NCBI GenBank assembly: GCA_001466705.2
Contig: LATX02000192.1
Span: 372,001 to 436,000, forward strand
Direction: 5' to 3'
DNA length: 64,000 nt
Source of the DNA: Moniliophthora roreri
Lineage: Eukaryota; Basidiomycota; Agaricomycetes; Agaricales; Marasmiaceae
A program made the position numbers and the translations under genes. Every line of letters begins with the position of its first letter. The stretch's first letter is position 1. Below, one piece after another: positions 1-11,955 of this stretch. Below the pieces are notes generated by a model. It was not told the DNA's origin. It made no database searches and saw only the letters and a list, made by a program, of their open reading frames with translations.

Positions 1-318
1 TAGTAACTATCAATGACAGCAAAGTACTGGACTGAACTTGAAACTGAACTATCACCTGCGGCTGTGAGGGAGCACCTCCACAAGCGTTCACGCAACGTTA
101 ATGCAGCTCACCGCGGGCTTCCCTTTTCCCAACCGTCTAAACCCAATACGGGTGCTAGACACACCAAGCCTGGTTCTTGTCCAAACCTGAGATCCACTTC
201 ACCCACCCGCCACACCGGGTTCTAGCAGACTCCATTTTCGAGCTCTTTGTTCAGAGGTAATATCATTGATACGCGGATAAATCCCCAACCGTCGATAACG
301 TATGTCAGACCAGGTGCC
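1..318. other. flank of the TIR element, no independent gene seen
   Basis: No coding unit is recognisable on its own. Read on the minus strand, 303 down to 199 is open for 34 codons. It would continue the frame of the broken F-box gene at 2588-3333 if the intervening element were absent and one copy of GTCAGA were kept. The 34 residues do not show a convincing leucine-rich pattern, so this could be chance. Confidence 0.3.
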
Positions 319-371
319 GGATGCCAATTTTTTAAATATTTAACGTCGTTGACGTCTCGGGCATTTAAACA
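319..371 (+). repeat. left terminal inverted repeat
   Basis: This 53-bp sequence matches the reverse complement of 2531-2583 with one mismatch. It contains ATATTTAACG followed by TCGTTGACGTCTCGGGC. Confidence 0.9.
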
Positions 372-786
372 CTGGGGAAACCAGATACATACAACGGCGT
401 TTAAATACTAATTAAATACTGACATTCTTTTAAGTATAAAATTTGGTAAGCAAAGGACTACTACATGGTTGAATGTGGTATCTAATACATAGTAGGTACT
501 ATACATGTATATGTAGAGTACAGAGCACATTTACAGAGTAGGAGTGTCCAGCTGCTGTCCGGGGGTAATTGGGTACTTCTGGTAAGGTCAATCTAACAAT
601 TCTAAAGTCATTGTGGTTCAATTAGATCCAAGGGCACGTCAGACATCGCGATAACATACCTATGTCCTATGCCTGAGCACCCTCTACAAATCCCTATCAT
701 CGAGGCTCGTCTCTTGCTGCCACATGTAAACCACCAAGGACCTGACTGAAGGCAGGAAGAGGGAACGGCTGAGGAGAGGTGTCGTA

Positions 787-1598
787 GAAGTCATGGGATA
801 AAGTGGGGGACGACGCCGGGCGGGGAAGGAAGGGGAAGGAAAGAAAGCTGGCAAGGACCGAGGTACAGTATGGTTGACTGCGGGGACGAGTGTCACACGT
901 GCCCGGCGCGTTTGCACGTGGTTCTCACGCTGACTCTGTTGATTCCTCTTGTCTTCTCCCGTCATGCCCGCTTCACCGTCGACCTACCGTCAATGCTCCC
1001 GCCTTCCTTCCGAGACTCAACAAGATATCCTTTATATTCAAGATGTCCCAACAGCTCTCTGTGTTTATTTGGCTAGACACTGGGTTGTGTAAGATGTGGA
1101 TAATGCGTGTCAGAGGCCGAAGTGCTTTCGTGTTGCGAGAGGAATGGTGAGTACATATGTCAGTTGCTGTGTTTTTCTCAGCTGACTAGTCACCTGGCAT
1201 GCATCGTCATACGCTTGATTTCACCTTACGGACGTGGTCTGCTCAAGACATACATGGTCTCCCGAGTCCTCGTTTTCGACCCGCTATCCTCTCTCCTCTC
1301 ATTTTCCACCAGTTTTCCGCCCAGTCCCAGATTCCGCCCTCGTCGTTCCCAATATCCGCGTCGTTTTCTCCTGTCTGTCAGCTGGTTCGTCTCCTGCGTC
1401 CGTCACGGCTCAGCTCTCCGCATTTCACCAAGCGGCTCGACTTGGCAACCCCCTGACAGCCCGTGCCCATCACACTGTGACTAGCGGGTCTCTTTCGCTC
1501 GTCGGAAATCTATGCGCTTTTAAATACTCACCTCCACCACTCCCTTCACAGTTACATGATGCTCCAGAAACTCCATTGTTGATAGCAGGGGTGCCGTT
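787..1598 (+). repeat. 812-bp tandem repeat, copy 1
   Basis: Every position compared between this unit and 1599-2410 agrees at an offset of 812, apart from two adjacent substitutions at 1507-1508. The unit carries pyrimidine-rich tracts and a TTTTAAATA box near its 3' end, which could resemble a core promoter. No protein-coding gene is supported inside it. Confidence 0.92.
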
Positions 1599-2410
1599 GA
1601 AGTCATGGGATAAAGTGGGGGACGACGCCGGGCGGGGAAGGAAGGGGAAGGAAAGAAAGCTGGCAAGGACCGAGGTACAGTATGGTTGACTGCGGGGACG
1701 AGTGTCACACGTGCCCGGCGCGTTTGCACGTGGTTCTCACGCTGACTCTGTTGATTCCTCTTGTCTTCTCCCGTCATGCCCGCTTCACCGTCGACCTACC
1801 GTCAATGCTCCCGCCTTCCTTCCGAGACTCAACAAGATATCCTTTATATTCAAGATGTCCCAACAGCTCTCTGTGTTTATTTGGCTAGACACTGGGTTGT
1901 GTAAGATGTGGATAATGCGTGTCAGAGGCCGAAGTGCTTTCGTGTTGCGAGAGGAATGGTGAGTACATATGTCAGTTGCTGTGTTTTTCTCAGCTGACTA
2001 GTCACCTGGCATGCATCGTCATACGCTTGATTTCACCTTACGGACGTGGTCTGCTCAAGACATACATGGTCTCCCGAGTCCTCGTTTTCGACCCGCTATC
2101 CTCTCTCCTCTCATTTTCCACCAGTTTTCCGCCCAGTCCCAGATTCCGCCCTCGTCGTTCCCAATATCCGCGTCGTTTTCTCCTGTCTGTCAGCTGGTTC
2201 GTCTCCTGCGTCCGTCACGGCTCAGCTCTCCGCATTTCACCAAGCGGCTCGACTTGGCAACCCCCTGACAGCCCGTGCCCATCACACTGTGACTAGCGGG
2301 TCTCTTTCGCTCGTCGGAGCTCTATGCGCTTTTAAATACTCACCTCCACCACTCCCTTCACAGTTACATGATGCTCCAGAAACTCCATTGTTGATAGCAG
2401 GGGTGCCGTT
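1599..2410 (+). repeat. 812-bp tandem repeat, copy 2
   Basis: This is a direct head-to-tail copy of 787-1598, differing at two noted positions. The near identity implies a recent tandem duplication or gene-conversion-like homogenisation inside the element. Confidence 0.92.
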
Positions 2411-2530
2411 GAGGTGTCCCGGGAGGTTTTTGAATGTTGTTTAAATGGTGCTATATGCCCATTGTACTTATTTAAATGTTCCATATTTAAATGATATTTA
2501 AACACTATTGTATGCGTATGTTTTTCAGAA

Positions 2531-2583
2531 TGTTTAAATGCCCGAGACGTCAACGACGTTAAATATTTAAAAATTTGGCATCC
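2531..2583 (-). repeat. right terminal inverted repeat
   Basis: This is the inverted partner of 319-371 and ends in GGCATCC at 2577-2583. Confidence 0.9.
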
Positions 2584-2587
2584 TACA

Positions 2588-3333
2588 TTAGTCAGAATGC
2601 CAGTTCGGCAAATCAACCAAGTGCAGAACTGGAGCATAACTGAACGCGTCGGTACGTATTCCGGTGGATCCGCGCGACGAAAAGGCATGCGGAAGCTCAA
2701 GTGAGATGTGTTCCAGTGAAGGAAGCGCGTACTTGACAGGTGAGAGGTCGAGGTAGAATATTGCTGGCATACGTGCTTTGAAGACGCGCCACCGCATGGA
2801 GTGGTCCATAAGGGTATGCAGGAGGGGAAGCTCACTATCTCCCCGCAGAGTGAGTTCGACCGAGATAGGGAGATTATGTGATCGAGATAGGAAAATCTGC
2901 AATGCCTGGACTCTGTTAATCGTTGGTTTCGCTGATAATGCCATTGGCGTCACATTAATTCGAATGTAAGACCACAGGTATGGCATGGCCAAGACGAGTT
3001 GTCGCCATGAGGAGTACACGTGTGAGAAAAGCCATGAAGTCTGCGTTTGGTCTAGGCTGTCCGCATTGGAGTCCGTGGCTAGCCCGAAGATTGCGAGCAG
3101 CAGTTCAGCGGGAAGGCGGTGGATTGGCGTTGAAGTAGCAAGCTCGGGTACGATATGTTGACGGTAGTGAGTTGAATTTCTTCTAGCTCTGAGGATACTT
3201 TGCGTCTAGGTAGAGGTCAATGCCAAGCTGGGGTTAAGAAAGGAAAAACCACCTGCTCAAGTGCGCTCTGAGCCTTGGAATCACCGGTAATTTCAGACTG
3301 GCTCAGTCTGCGGGTGTAGCACACAATGTTCAT
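2588..3333 (-). pseudogene. F-box protein, 3' end cut by the TIR element
   Basis: The gene reads 3333 to 2588. Exon 1 is 3333-3253, a 47-nt GT-AG intron follows at 3206-3252, and exon 2 is 3205-2588. The frame starts MNIVCYTRRLSQ. An F-box reads IHRLPAELLLAIFGL and is followed by SWLFSHVYSSWRQLVLAMPYLWS, the usual start of mushroom F-box proteins, which act as substrate receptors of SCF ubiquitin ligases. About 230 residues remain where intact members have 400-550, so most of the substrate-binding leucine-rich region is missing. The stop at 2588-2590 lies five bases from the TIR element, so insertion of that element is the likely cause of truncation. The first exon and start are inferred from splice phase and fit the family well. 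Confidence 0.72.
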
Positions 3334-6178
3334 CGCGAAAAGTATCTGGCTTCAGATGTGGGAGATTTGGAAGTTGAGGAAGGTTGATTCCGAATGAATT
3401 CCTAATTGTTTGTTGGAACAAAAAAGACGTAAGAAGCTAGAGATAGGAAACAGAGTGAAACAAGGGACAGACTGTACGATAGCCGCTGGGCTGAAAATCC
3501 CCCATTCGTTCGGCAAAAGGCTGAGGTTGATATGATGATATACGGGGTAAAGGAACCACGATGGTACTCTGCACTGCCTCTATAAACACTACTGCGAGGG
3601 GTTAGCTTCGACTGGAACTGTTCTCAGTCGAAACCTGTGTTCGAGTGTCCATGACGAGGCAACAAACGATATCAAAATCATTTCCGTTGCTCATGTAACG
3701 GGAAGCAAAGTTCTCCACCGCCTTAGCTCGGACCTTCGCTTGAATACCCACCTTGCGGAGACTGAATAGACGTAATCAGCAGTGCGCTGAGCAGCTGAGC
3801 AGAGGATTCAGATTCCTTGCGGAACCTCAAGAACGAAGGTAATGAAGCGGCAGACGTGATCCCAGTGATGATGAAGCAGGAGTGACATGATCTCAGCTTC
3901 ATTGGTAACCAGAATACATGACTGGAATAATCTGTTGATCCAATAATATCCAGGAGCATCTGCACCAGACACTGTGACGCATGCGTGGAGGGATAATCCA
4001 GGCGAATCCGACCTAGAGACGGAAACCGTCCAGATATGGTTGTGATCGTCATACGGGTAGCCTCCGAGCAGTGAGCATTCGGTCGATATCCGACAGATCG
4101 CTTCGTTCGAGAACTGAGCGGGAAGGCTGGGAGATGCATCTTTGCATGATCCTTGGTTGCACATCGTTCAGATGGTGCTTCCAGGCTCCTTTCTTTGTAG
4201 AAAACGTCACAGGGCCGCGCACACTGAATGCATGATCCGTTACTGACTGTGGAGACTGAAGACCGAACTGATGAGACCAACCCAAACTGGCCGAAAGTAG
4301 GCGGAAATGGCCGAACCTGGTTTTCCGACTGTTTGGCCACCAGAAACGGCCAGTGTAGGTGCGAAAGCGTATGGAGGGTGTGTGATTCTGTACGTGCGGA
4401 AAGGCACATTTGCGCAATGTGGATACGCACCACGTCATCGTCGTTTCTGTAGAGCCGGAAATGTAGGAATAGGAGAAAGAGGGGCGGCAATCGCGCACCA
4501 TAATGGAAACTGTAAGTGCTCTCTCGAAGATCCTCGAAGAGACATGTCGCGACCAGAACGTGGTGAAATTCTTTGGAGACGAATATAACCATTCCAAAAC
4601 CCCGTACCGTGCAAGGCGATAGACAGTGAATGTTGACCTTTTAGCAACGAAGAACCGCCAGCACCTAAGATAACGATGCCACAGACGTCGTGCGTTTGTT
4701 ATGTCCGTCTAGAACCTGCCAGTCCCTCTGGCTTCGATGATTGTATTCGGGAGCGAAGTGTTCAGGGAACATAGGAACGAGAGAATCTGCCTGTCAAAGT
4801 AGTAGGGAGTTTCCAGGGGTTCCATTCATGCGTGGGGAAGAGATAAAACTTTGGGTGGAAGCATGGGACAAGCGTAGCCTGCCATCAAAGAACTCCATTC
4901 AAAGTGCTGGTGTATCGCCCGATGGCAGATAGCATGATACCGCCGGCTATCTGGAAGTAAAATACACTCTAGAGCACTTCAATCCCGAATGAGGTATGTC
5001 CTCTTTCGAGCCTCGGACATAACCACGATCATTTGATGACCGGACCTCCTCGGACAGCAGAACGATCTATGCCAAGCGAGGAGCTGTGGTGGGGACATAT
5101 TGTCGCAGGGAGAACTGGACATGAACGCAGACCGTCTGGAATGTCGATGCCTCTTTTCTTTCCCCTGACCACACCCAGAGGTGCAGTGTAGCAGGACCAC
5201 CGGGCCGATTGGAGATTGAGTTTGTGTACAACAATGTTGCAGCTCCTCTTGCGAGGTAGTTCACCCTAGCATGACCCATGTTCGTTCCGATGTGGACCCA
5301 ATCCCAATCTACCTCAACCGATGCTGAGCACATCATCCTCATCATCGTACGATCGATCCGAGCTAAATTGATCGAAAACCAGGGAGTGCACTCGAATCAT
5401 AGAGTGACTGGTATCTCCAAGTGTCGAAAATGGCTTGTCCTTCCTAGAAAGACGGATAGGCGATATCTTGGCAACCAACAACTCTGATAGAGTGATCCGA
5501 ACACTGGGCTAGACCGGACGAGAACATCTTTACGGCAATGATTCGCTCCTCGACAGGTCTTCGAGGTATAACATGTACACCCTGATACCATTCTCGTTGA
5601 ACGATCTCGCGAACCCAAAAACCCAAAAACCGTCATACGTTGGGTATGAGGCCACTTGGACGCCGGTCATTCAAAAACCCGGGGAAGATAGGCCAGGTCT
5701 GACCAGGGTAATATCAAGGCGTCAAGTTCATGGTGAATGCTACTGCTCTGAGTTATGAAATCAGACCTGCTAGAGCCATTAGAAATTTATATCTGACGCA
5801 CCGCCTCTGATTTTTATCGCTCTGAGACAACTCTGAGCACCATGGCCCCATATTCCTGCACTCTTTACCAGGGTTCAATCGCCTTCCATATCCACGCTAG
5901 GTCCGCTGACTTTATTTAAACACCCTCGAGAGTTCCATGACAGAGACCCTAAGTGCCCGAGGTAATCCAGCTAAACCCCTTTGCTTCACCTTGATATGGC
6001 CGAAGGAATGATCATTCACATATGAGAAAATGAGTAGATGTGCTAGGTTCCATACCAGAACATTGCCTTTATATTTGCGGAAAATTTGGGAGTAGCCGTA
6101 CTGTAGGTCGGAGTCAGACGTTGGATTTCCAGACGTGGGAACTCCAGACCCTGAATTTCACCTTGATCATCGGCCTCG
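3334..6178. other. 2.8 kb without an assignable gene
   Basis: Several frames are open on both strands, the longest being 289 codons on the minus strand at 3723-4592, with overlapping alternatives. None shows a family motif, a plausible splice pattern or coherent composition. The block may hold decayed coding sequence. A short AAACCCAAAAACCCAAAAAC-type run lies near 5614-5632. Confidence 0.4.
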
Positions 6179-8861
6179 ATGAGCGCGGAGTCATCGCGAC
6201 GAGCGTCTGCGCGTCTCAGGGCAAAACCTACTCAAGATTTCAAGCATCTGCTCAACGATGGTGATGTTGATGAAGAAGATAAAAGTCAAGACATTGAAGA
6301 CAGTGATATCCGAACCCGAAATGACGCGGCGACTCTTGACGAAGAATCGGATACTTGGACGACACCAGCTTATATTCCAAGGACGTTTAGAATAAAGCAA
6401 ACAGCGAGGAGAGCCATCGGGAAGGCCCGAGGAGGTGGCTTCGGAAGGCTAAGGTCTACGCGGTCTTTAGAACCTAAAACTCGTCCCAGTGGTGAAGAGA
6501 GCGACAGCTTCCATGGCAGTAGCGGTGACGAGGAATTTCCTGTCCCAAATCACGGCTCTAAACGAATGAAAATATCTCGTAATTCCCAGAAGGGAAAAGG
6601 GAAGGCGGCGGTGAGTGGAAAGAGAAGGGGAGGCAAACTGAGTTTGTTGCCAAATATGCCTTTGGATATTCTATTCTCGGTATGTTCTGGACACTCATAG
6701 CTTATGATTGTAGCCTGACGGTGGTCCCAGGTATTCAGCTTTCTACCACCGAAGGCTCTATTAGCCCTCACAAGGGTCAACCATCTATTCCGAGATACAT
6801 TACTCTCGAAGAATTCAGTCTCCATCTGGATTAATATGCGAAAGTACTATAATGTCCCAGAACCACTTGACCTCTCTGAGCCCCAATGGGCTCGACTCCT
6901 GTTCGATAGCAGTCACTGTCAGGTGCGATTAATTTGCACTAGGGATATGATGACTCTCAACATTTCTGTTTTCTAATAGGTTTGCGGCGTCTCTGGCGCG
7001 ACGATTGATTTCATACTCCAACGGCGTATTTGTCGTGGCTGCATCAGGCATAAGTTGGCTTGCTTTCACATTGTCAGTGGAGATATACTGATTTTTGAAA
7101 CCAGCGGAGTGCCCATGGGAAAGTTCAAATCTGAGTTTCCGTTCGCAGATCCTTCAGTTTTGCAGTACGTTATCCCAAGCCCAGGTAAGGATTTATGGTG
7201 TACTAGTCTTTTCACATTCTGACCTGACGTATAGGATACGGTGGTCATAATCCACGAATGTACTACAACCGCAGTGACCTTCAAGCGATCATCAGTGATT
7301 TGAGCTGGAGGCATGGCTCCGCTCGAGAAATTTACATAAAGAAACGACTCGCATATAACAAGAAGCTGCAAGATGTTCGTCAGGAATCTTCTTTCAATGG
7401 AATTTATACTAATGAACATGTACAGCATGCTACTGAATGCGAAAGATGGTTATCCAAGCATGCCGAAAGAACAGAGCATGAAGCTGAAGCTGCTATTGCA
7501 GCTCGATTTGAAGCGTGAGTGCAGAGCTGACGGTGAAGACTCAAGCTCACAGAAACACTCGCTCCAACTCCAGAGTGAAGAAGCATCTTTTCGACATGGG
7601 ATATTCAGATCGAGACGCACAGGTAGTGAAGCATATTCGGGCAGTCGCCAAAGACACGCCCCTCACTAAACAAAGTACACTACTTTTTAATGTGTGTTAC
7701 AACTGTTGACGACTTTGATAGGCTGGGCGTCAATCAAGTCCACCGTGTTGGCAGAAATACGTCAAGATCGAATGCGCCGCCTGTTGTCCGATGACACTGG
7801 CATACTAGCAGATCGGCGTAGACTTGTTCGAAGAATGTTGATCGAATACAAAAGAGTACTCACACCGAAGGAATGGCGCCATCTTCCGCATGTGGACACT
7901 GTTTGCCTTCTCCCTGCCTTTCGTAGTCTTCTTGTTGTACCAGACGGAGATTCGGTGACGGAAGCTACACTGAAGGTTGCCTTCGAGTCGCTCGCAACGG
8001 AGGTCAATGCTTGGACTCAACCAGTGGAGGATATTGTCGCCGAAGATATCGACAAGCACAATGACTTATTGCTATTGTACAAGAGTCATGGCACTGGCTT
8101 ATACCATGACGATATGGATAAGGTCCGGCCTTTGTTCAACATGTCAGAGGAGGAATTCGAAAAACTTAGGCCCCTCTCTGGTCGTGACTCCTTGGAACTT
8201 GCAATGACAGTGGTTGAATGCACCCAGTGTCGTGCCAGTTGGCCTACATTCAGCTCCGGCGTTCGGCATGCATGTCACTCTTGGTATCGACACGAAAGCG
8301 ATGGAGAGAGAGCTCCGCTCGAGCTCGCGAGGAGGATGGACAGAGTTGTGATGTCGTTAATCTCTCAATCAGGATTTGACATCTTGACAGCCACGGCCGA
8401 CGAAATGGACGACAGGGGAGCATTCTACAAGTGTCTCAATACCGAGGTGCATGATCGCGATCGACCAGAGGCAAACCAGGAATTCATTGCGACCTGGAGA
8501 GAACTTGTATGTGCTTCTTCTTGATCCATGCTTCTCGAGGACTGAGCCATTCATTGATAGATTTCACATGAAAGGAAAGCAAGGGGGTACATCCCTCGAT
8601 ACTATTACAACCCCAAGACTCCTCAACGTTATCAAATTTTGGACGATGATGCCTCCCGCACCGACGAGCGAATATGCTGGACCTGCAGTCATTGCAATGC
8701 TCATGTTGAGGATCTGGTTACGCGGGCAGAAGTTATCGAACACATCAAATCGGAGTATGCAACACCTTGCTATTCACACCTCCGACTAACAGCGTTCGTA
8801 TTACAGGCATGGCATCACTGAACCTCATGTTCCGGATGATTTCTTGTGCGCTGGGTGTTGA
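6179..8861 (+). CDS. F-box protein with three Cys-rich modules
   Basis: Eight exons join in frame to 546 aa: 6179-6679, 6731-6922, 6980-7184, 7235-7514, 7553-7674, 7722-8506, 8561-8754, 8807-8861. Residues 1-150 are charged and low in complexity, with a basic stretch (KGKGKAAVSGKRRGGK) that could be a nuclear signal. The F-box follows at about 155-205 (LPNMPLDILFS, then VFSFLPPKALLALTRVNHLFRDT), and then the LSEPQWARLLF segment typical of a large mushroom F-box family. Three Cys-rich parts come next: VCGVSG with CRGCIRHKL, then ECTQC with a downstream CHSWYRH, and a C-terminal CWTCSHC ending CAGC. F-box proteins recruit targets to SCF ubiquitin ligase; the Cys-rich parts may bind zinc and the target. 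The target is unknown. All intron phases close. Confidence 0.88.
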
Positions 8862-9302
8862 ATGTGGAGAACGGGCGTGGTCATTTCTTGAGATTGCAGG
8901 TCATGTTTGGTATCTTGTTTCATATTCATGTACAACATTTGAGGCTATGTGTGATATGGTATTGAAGGTATCTGATGCCTACTTCCACTTATTTCCGTTA
9001 CGCGAATCAAAGAAAAGCGTTAAGGACATTATGGTGGGACTCCGGCTGCTCAAAGTCATGTGGAGAAAATCAGAAGGAAGGTCGACGACAAAAACGTGGG
9101 CCCGTTCCGGTGACTCGTCGAGGTGTTTTAGAATGCCGTCGGACCATTGGATGTACTATTGTGGAGTAGTCAGTGTACATGTAAGCGGCGCACAGAGGAA
9201 CATATTGTGCAAATATCGTGTGCAACTCTTTCAGGAAGTTCTAAAATACATTGTGTTCAGAATATGTGTAAAGCACAACCGGGTACCCCAAAAAATGCAC
9301 GT
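8862..9302. other. convergent intergenic region
   Basis: This 441-bp stretch separates the 3' ends of the F-box gene (+) and the zinc-cluster regulator (-). A 182-codon plus-strand frame overlaps it but starts inside the last F-box exons and has no recognisable motif, so I take the stretch as untranslated sequence. Confidence 0.6.
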
Positions 9303-10552
9303 TCAAGACAAGTAATGTGTATATGAGCTCGCTAATACACTGGATTTCTTTTTGTTCACAATCCGAGCCTTTTCAGTAGTAACCTCTCTCAACCACCCCC
9401 TCCACCGCTCATCTATCAACCCGTACACATACTCCGCCCATCTCTTGGCCTCGCTGGCCCACCAACAACGCTCACTCAAGTTTTCCAACATCAGCAGATA
9501 ATAATACAAGATCACCAATGCCCTCTGCCTCCTCTCATTCAGCAACCCCAGAAACCTCTTCCCAAATAGTGCCGGCCAAAAAAACGCGCTCCTCCCTTCG
9601 AGCCCCCTCTGAACGAGCGAATCCATAACATATAGCCCATGTACCGCAGTCTGATATGCCCCTTTGATATCTGGATCATCTAGTTCCTCTCGATCCGAAC
9701 CGAAAGCCATGGATGTATCACATAGGTGGTATAGAGATGCAAAGAAGCTAGTACTCGAGTCGAGGGCTGGAGGTGCGATCGGTGGCCCTGGTCGCTCATA
9801 GCCTAAACTCTGCAACCAGGGATCTGCGTACACAAGCTGCTTCACCGGAGAATAGATATTATGCAGCAAAGTCACCAATGAGAAGATATATTTTGGCGAC
9901 GACGACGGTGAAGATAGCGATAAAGAAATGGTGTAAACTGATAAGCATCCGAAGGTCATGAAGCGGGCGTTGGGGTCCAGAGACCGACTACGAATAACTT
10001 GTATCGCTGCATTCCGATATGCGGATGCAAGGGTGATCCAATGTTGTGATTCAGAGCTGGAGCTGGACTCGTAGAGTCGGCCCATGTGAAGCGCCGTAAA
10101 TGCTAATAGAGCATGCATGCAAACTGGATTGCTGAATATTAATGGAGGCAGGGAATGGCTGGTTTCAGCCAAAATTGTAGGATTGGTGCAGTAAGAAGGA
10201 CAAGTAAAAGCCATATAATGATGGAATAATCCGAGGGAAGTGGCATCTACAGTGAAGGATGATGGTGTGGGCGCTGTGAGGGGTTTATAGAGTGCTGATC
10301 CTTGTTGTTGCTGCGGCTTGTCACCATTTTTGGGCCTTGGTACGCAAACAACGTTACGTCGATGGCAGTTTCTGCAAATCGGTACTGTTTCATCGCACTG
10401 GTACGCGTATGCCAAAGTGAGCGGAGTAAGACAAAGAAACGGCTGACGATGCTCACTTTGACCCTCCTCTTTCTACATGTTAGACACCCAGTCCTAGACT
10501 TCGCATGAAATCGAATAACCCCCCCGAAAGTAGCTGCACCTCTCGTGGACAT
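9303..10552 (-). CDS. Zn2Cys6 transcription factor, Upc2-like
   Basis: Exon 1 is 10552-10457, an intron lies at 10398-10456, and exon 2 is 10397-9303, giving 396 aa. Splicing joins CLTCRKRRVK to CDETVPICRNCHRRNVVC, the complete six-cysteine binuclear zinc cluster near residues 23-50. This fungal DNA-binding domain commonly recognises CGG-type sites. The rest is helical, beginning with FHHYMAFTCPSYC, a layout like the sterol-uptake (Upc2-type) group of fungal regulators. No target gene can be named. It is transcribed convergently with the F-box gene to the left. Placement in the Upc2-like group comes from overall pattern only; the zinc cluster itself is certain. Confidence 0.88.
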
Positions 10553-11514
10553 GGTAATTCAAGGTTCAACGTCCTTCTCAGCACCATGGGGATCCGCAAC
10601 TCGGCTGCAATCAACGAAGGTGACAAAGAAATATGAAATCTTGAACTTTAAATGCTGTGGTTGACGGAGATTGAATTACGATCTGATTGTAATCATGATG
10701 GAGACCTCATATAACGAACATCACCACTTGCAACCCTATCCTCCGGTTTTGTGGCTAAGAATCGGGAGTTCTCCTGGGGTTTTGTGAGGCACGGGTCTTG
10801 ACGGATTTGCTGCTGTTTTCCTCTCCTGCCACCTGCCGAGTAGACCCAAAAGAACATGCACTTCCCTGTGAAACCCGCTGTCCACAGCAAACGTAAACCG
10901 CAACCCTAGTGCAAGGTCGCACCGGTAACAATTTGAAATTTGTCACAGCCGCGAGTCGCTAAACTTTCTGGGGATCGGTGCAGAGTTCGGTGTACTGTGT
11001 AGGTCCAGACGAAGAAATATCAGCTTACAAGTGAAGTGGCAGGAAAAGAGGTCACATACGCAGTGTTCAACAGGGCGGGATATGAAGAGAGCAGAGAGAG
11101 AAGTCAACCTTGTCATTGGCCGTGTTTGGCGTCAAGCATATTGTCGATCATGGTGTCGCCTGTAGGATTATATCAGAGGTGACGTATCGAGCAATTGAAC
11201 AGTTTCCGGCAGGGTAATGCTGGCGCTAAATCGAAACATGCCTTCATCGGAGAATTTGTGATTTATAGAGTTATATGAGGTAGAGGCGCAGGACGTACCA
11301 ATGTCCCCTTTCTGTGGTCGGGAATCAACGACATTGGTCCAACGGATATTTTTAGAAGTCGCGCGGCACTTACGTCCGTAAAATAGTGCGCGTTGGATAG
11401 GATGGATTTCGGGATGGAAAACTGGAGTGCATTGAACAATATATACGCTCGCAGTCGACGCGGGACAAGGTAGGGAACGGTTGCAAACTGAATACAAAAC
11501 TTACTAACGTCGAC
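10553..11514. other. intergenic, upstream of the zinc-cluster gene
   Basis: No gene is supported. The stretch contains the promoter side of the minus-strand regulator and only short, unrelated open frames. Confidence 0.5.
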
Positions 11515-11720
11515 CCGAAGCTCCTCCGCCGGTATCGCTGGGTACCGCCATGGTTGTCGACTAGCAGCCGACGAATTGGCCAACAATGATTGAGGGCCGA
11601 CTTCTGGAACAACGTCGTTAAACTGGACGTATTGATACCAACAATTGGATGGTTCCCGACTTCCCGACCAGTCTTTAGACAACTCATCGCTCACGAAATG
11701 AAAAGATCTAGAATACTACT
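11515..11720 (-). pseudogene. remnant of the CHORD-like gene's 3' end (third copy)
   Basis: Minus-strand frames here give YVQFNDVVPEV, SLLANSSA and IPAE. These match the C-terminal tail of the 926-aa protein at 19545-22325 (AAPEINHSQPSLANSS, VVPAEVNQRL) and the second remnant at 15770-16122. The nucleotide match to 15845-16060 is obvious by eye and carries small indels. It is non-coding decay and part of a segmental duplication with the adjoining FunK1 remnant. Confidence 0.75.
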
Positions 11721-11955
11721 ATTTGAATGCATGGGTGCATATCCGCAGTGCACATGGAAAATAAATTGTAATAGAGAAAAGATCAAGATAGAGAGGGACA
11801 CAAAGAATAAGAAGTCGTAAGAATCGTGGAACAATACGTACAATACGTGAGTAAAAACCTCTAATCCCTTTTGGATCTCTGAGACTGATGCTGCGACGAG
11901 AGATTATCAGTTGCACCTCTCTTGCTACTAGTACCTCCAACAAATCGTCCAAAGG

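Larger units (their letters stand above)
319..2583. mobile_element. non-autonomous DNA element with 53-bp terminal inverted repeats
   Basis: The ends 319-371 and 2531-2583 are inverted copies of each other with one mismatch in 53 bp, both starting GGATGCCAA. Weaker inverted similarity, rich in TTTAAAT, continues inwards for about 100 bp. No transposase frame is visible inside; the open frames are short and lie in pyrimidine-rich sequence. Most of the interior is an 812-bp unit present twice. GTCAGA occurs just outside both ends (304-309 and 2591-2596), but 7-9 bp separate it from the inverted repeats, so it is only a candidate target-site duplication. The right end lies a few bases beyond the last codons of an F-box gene. 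I infer a MITE-like or deleted terminal-inverted-repeat transposon and cannot assign a superfamily. Confidence 0.75.

Noticed and set aside
331..480. Repeated TTTAAAT motifs considered as a CRISPR-like or satellite array
   Set aside because: Spacing is irregular and the motifs are explained by the terminal arms of the element; the host is eukaryotic.
787..2410. Repeated plus-strand frames of up to 151 codons inside the 812-bp units
   Set aside because: They reflect pyrimidine-rich repeat sequence read in several frames at once; none has a family motif.
3723..4592. 289-codon minus-strand open frame, with overlapping frames of 182 and 118 codons
   Set aside because: No motif, odd composition, and several mutually exclusive frames over the same DNA; no splice pattern unites them.
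8767..9315. 182-codon plus-strand frame after the F-box/zinc gene
   Set aside because: It begins inside the last exons of the F-box gene in another frame and has no motif; the F-box model ends at 8861 with all phases closing.
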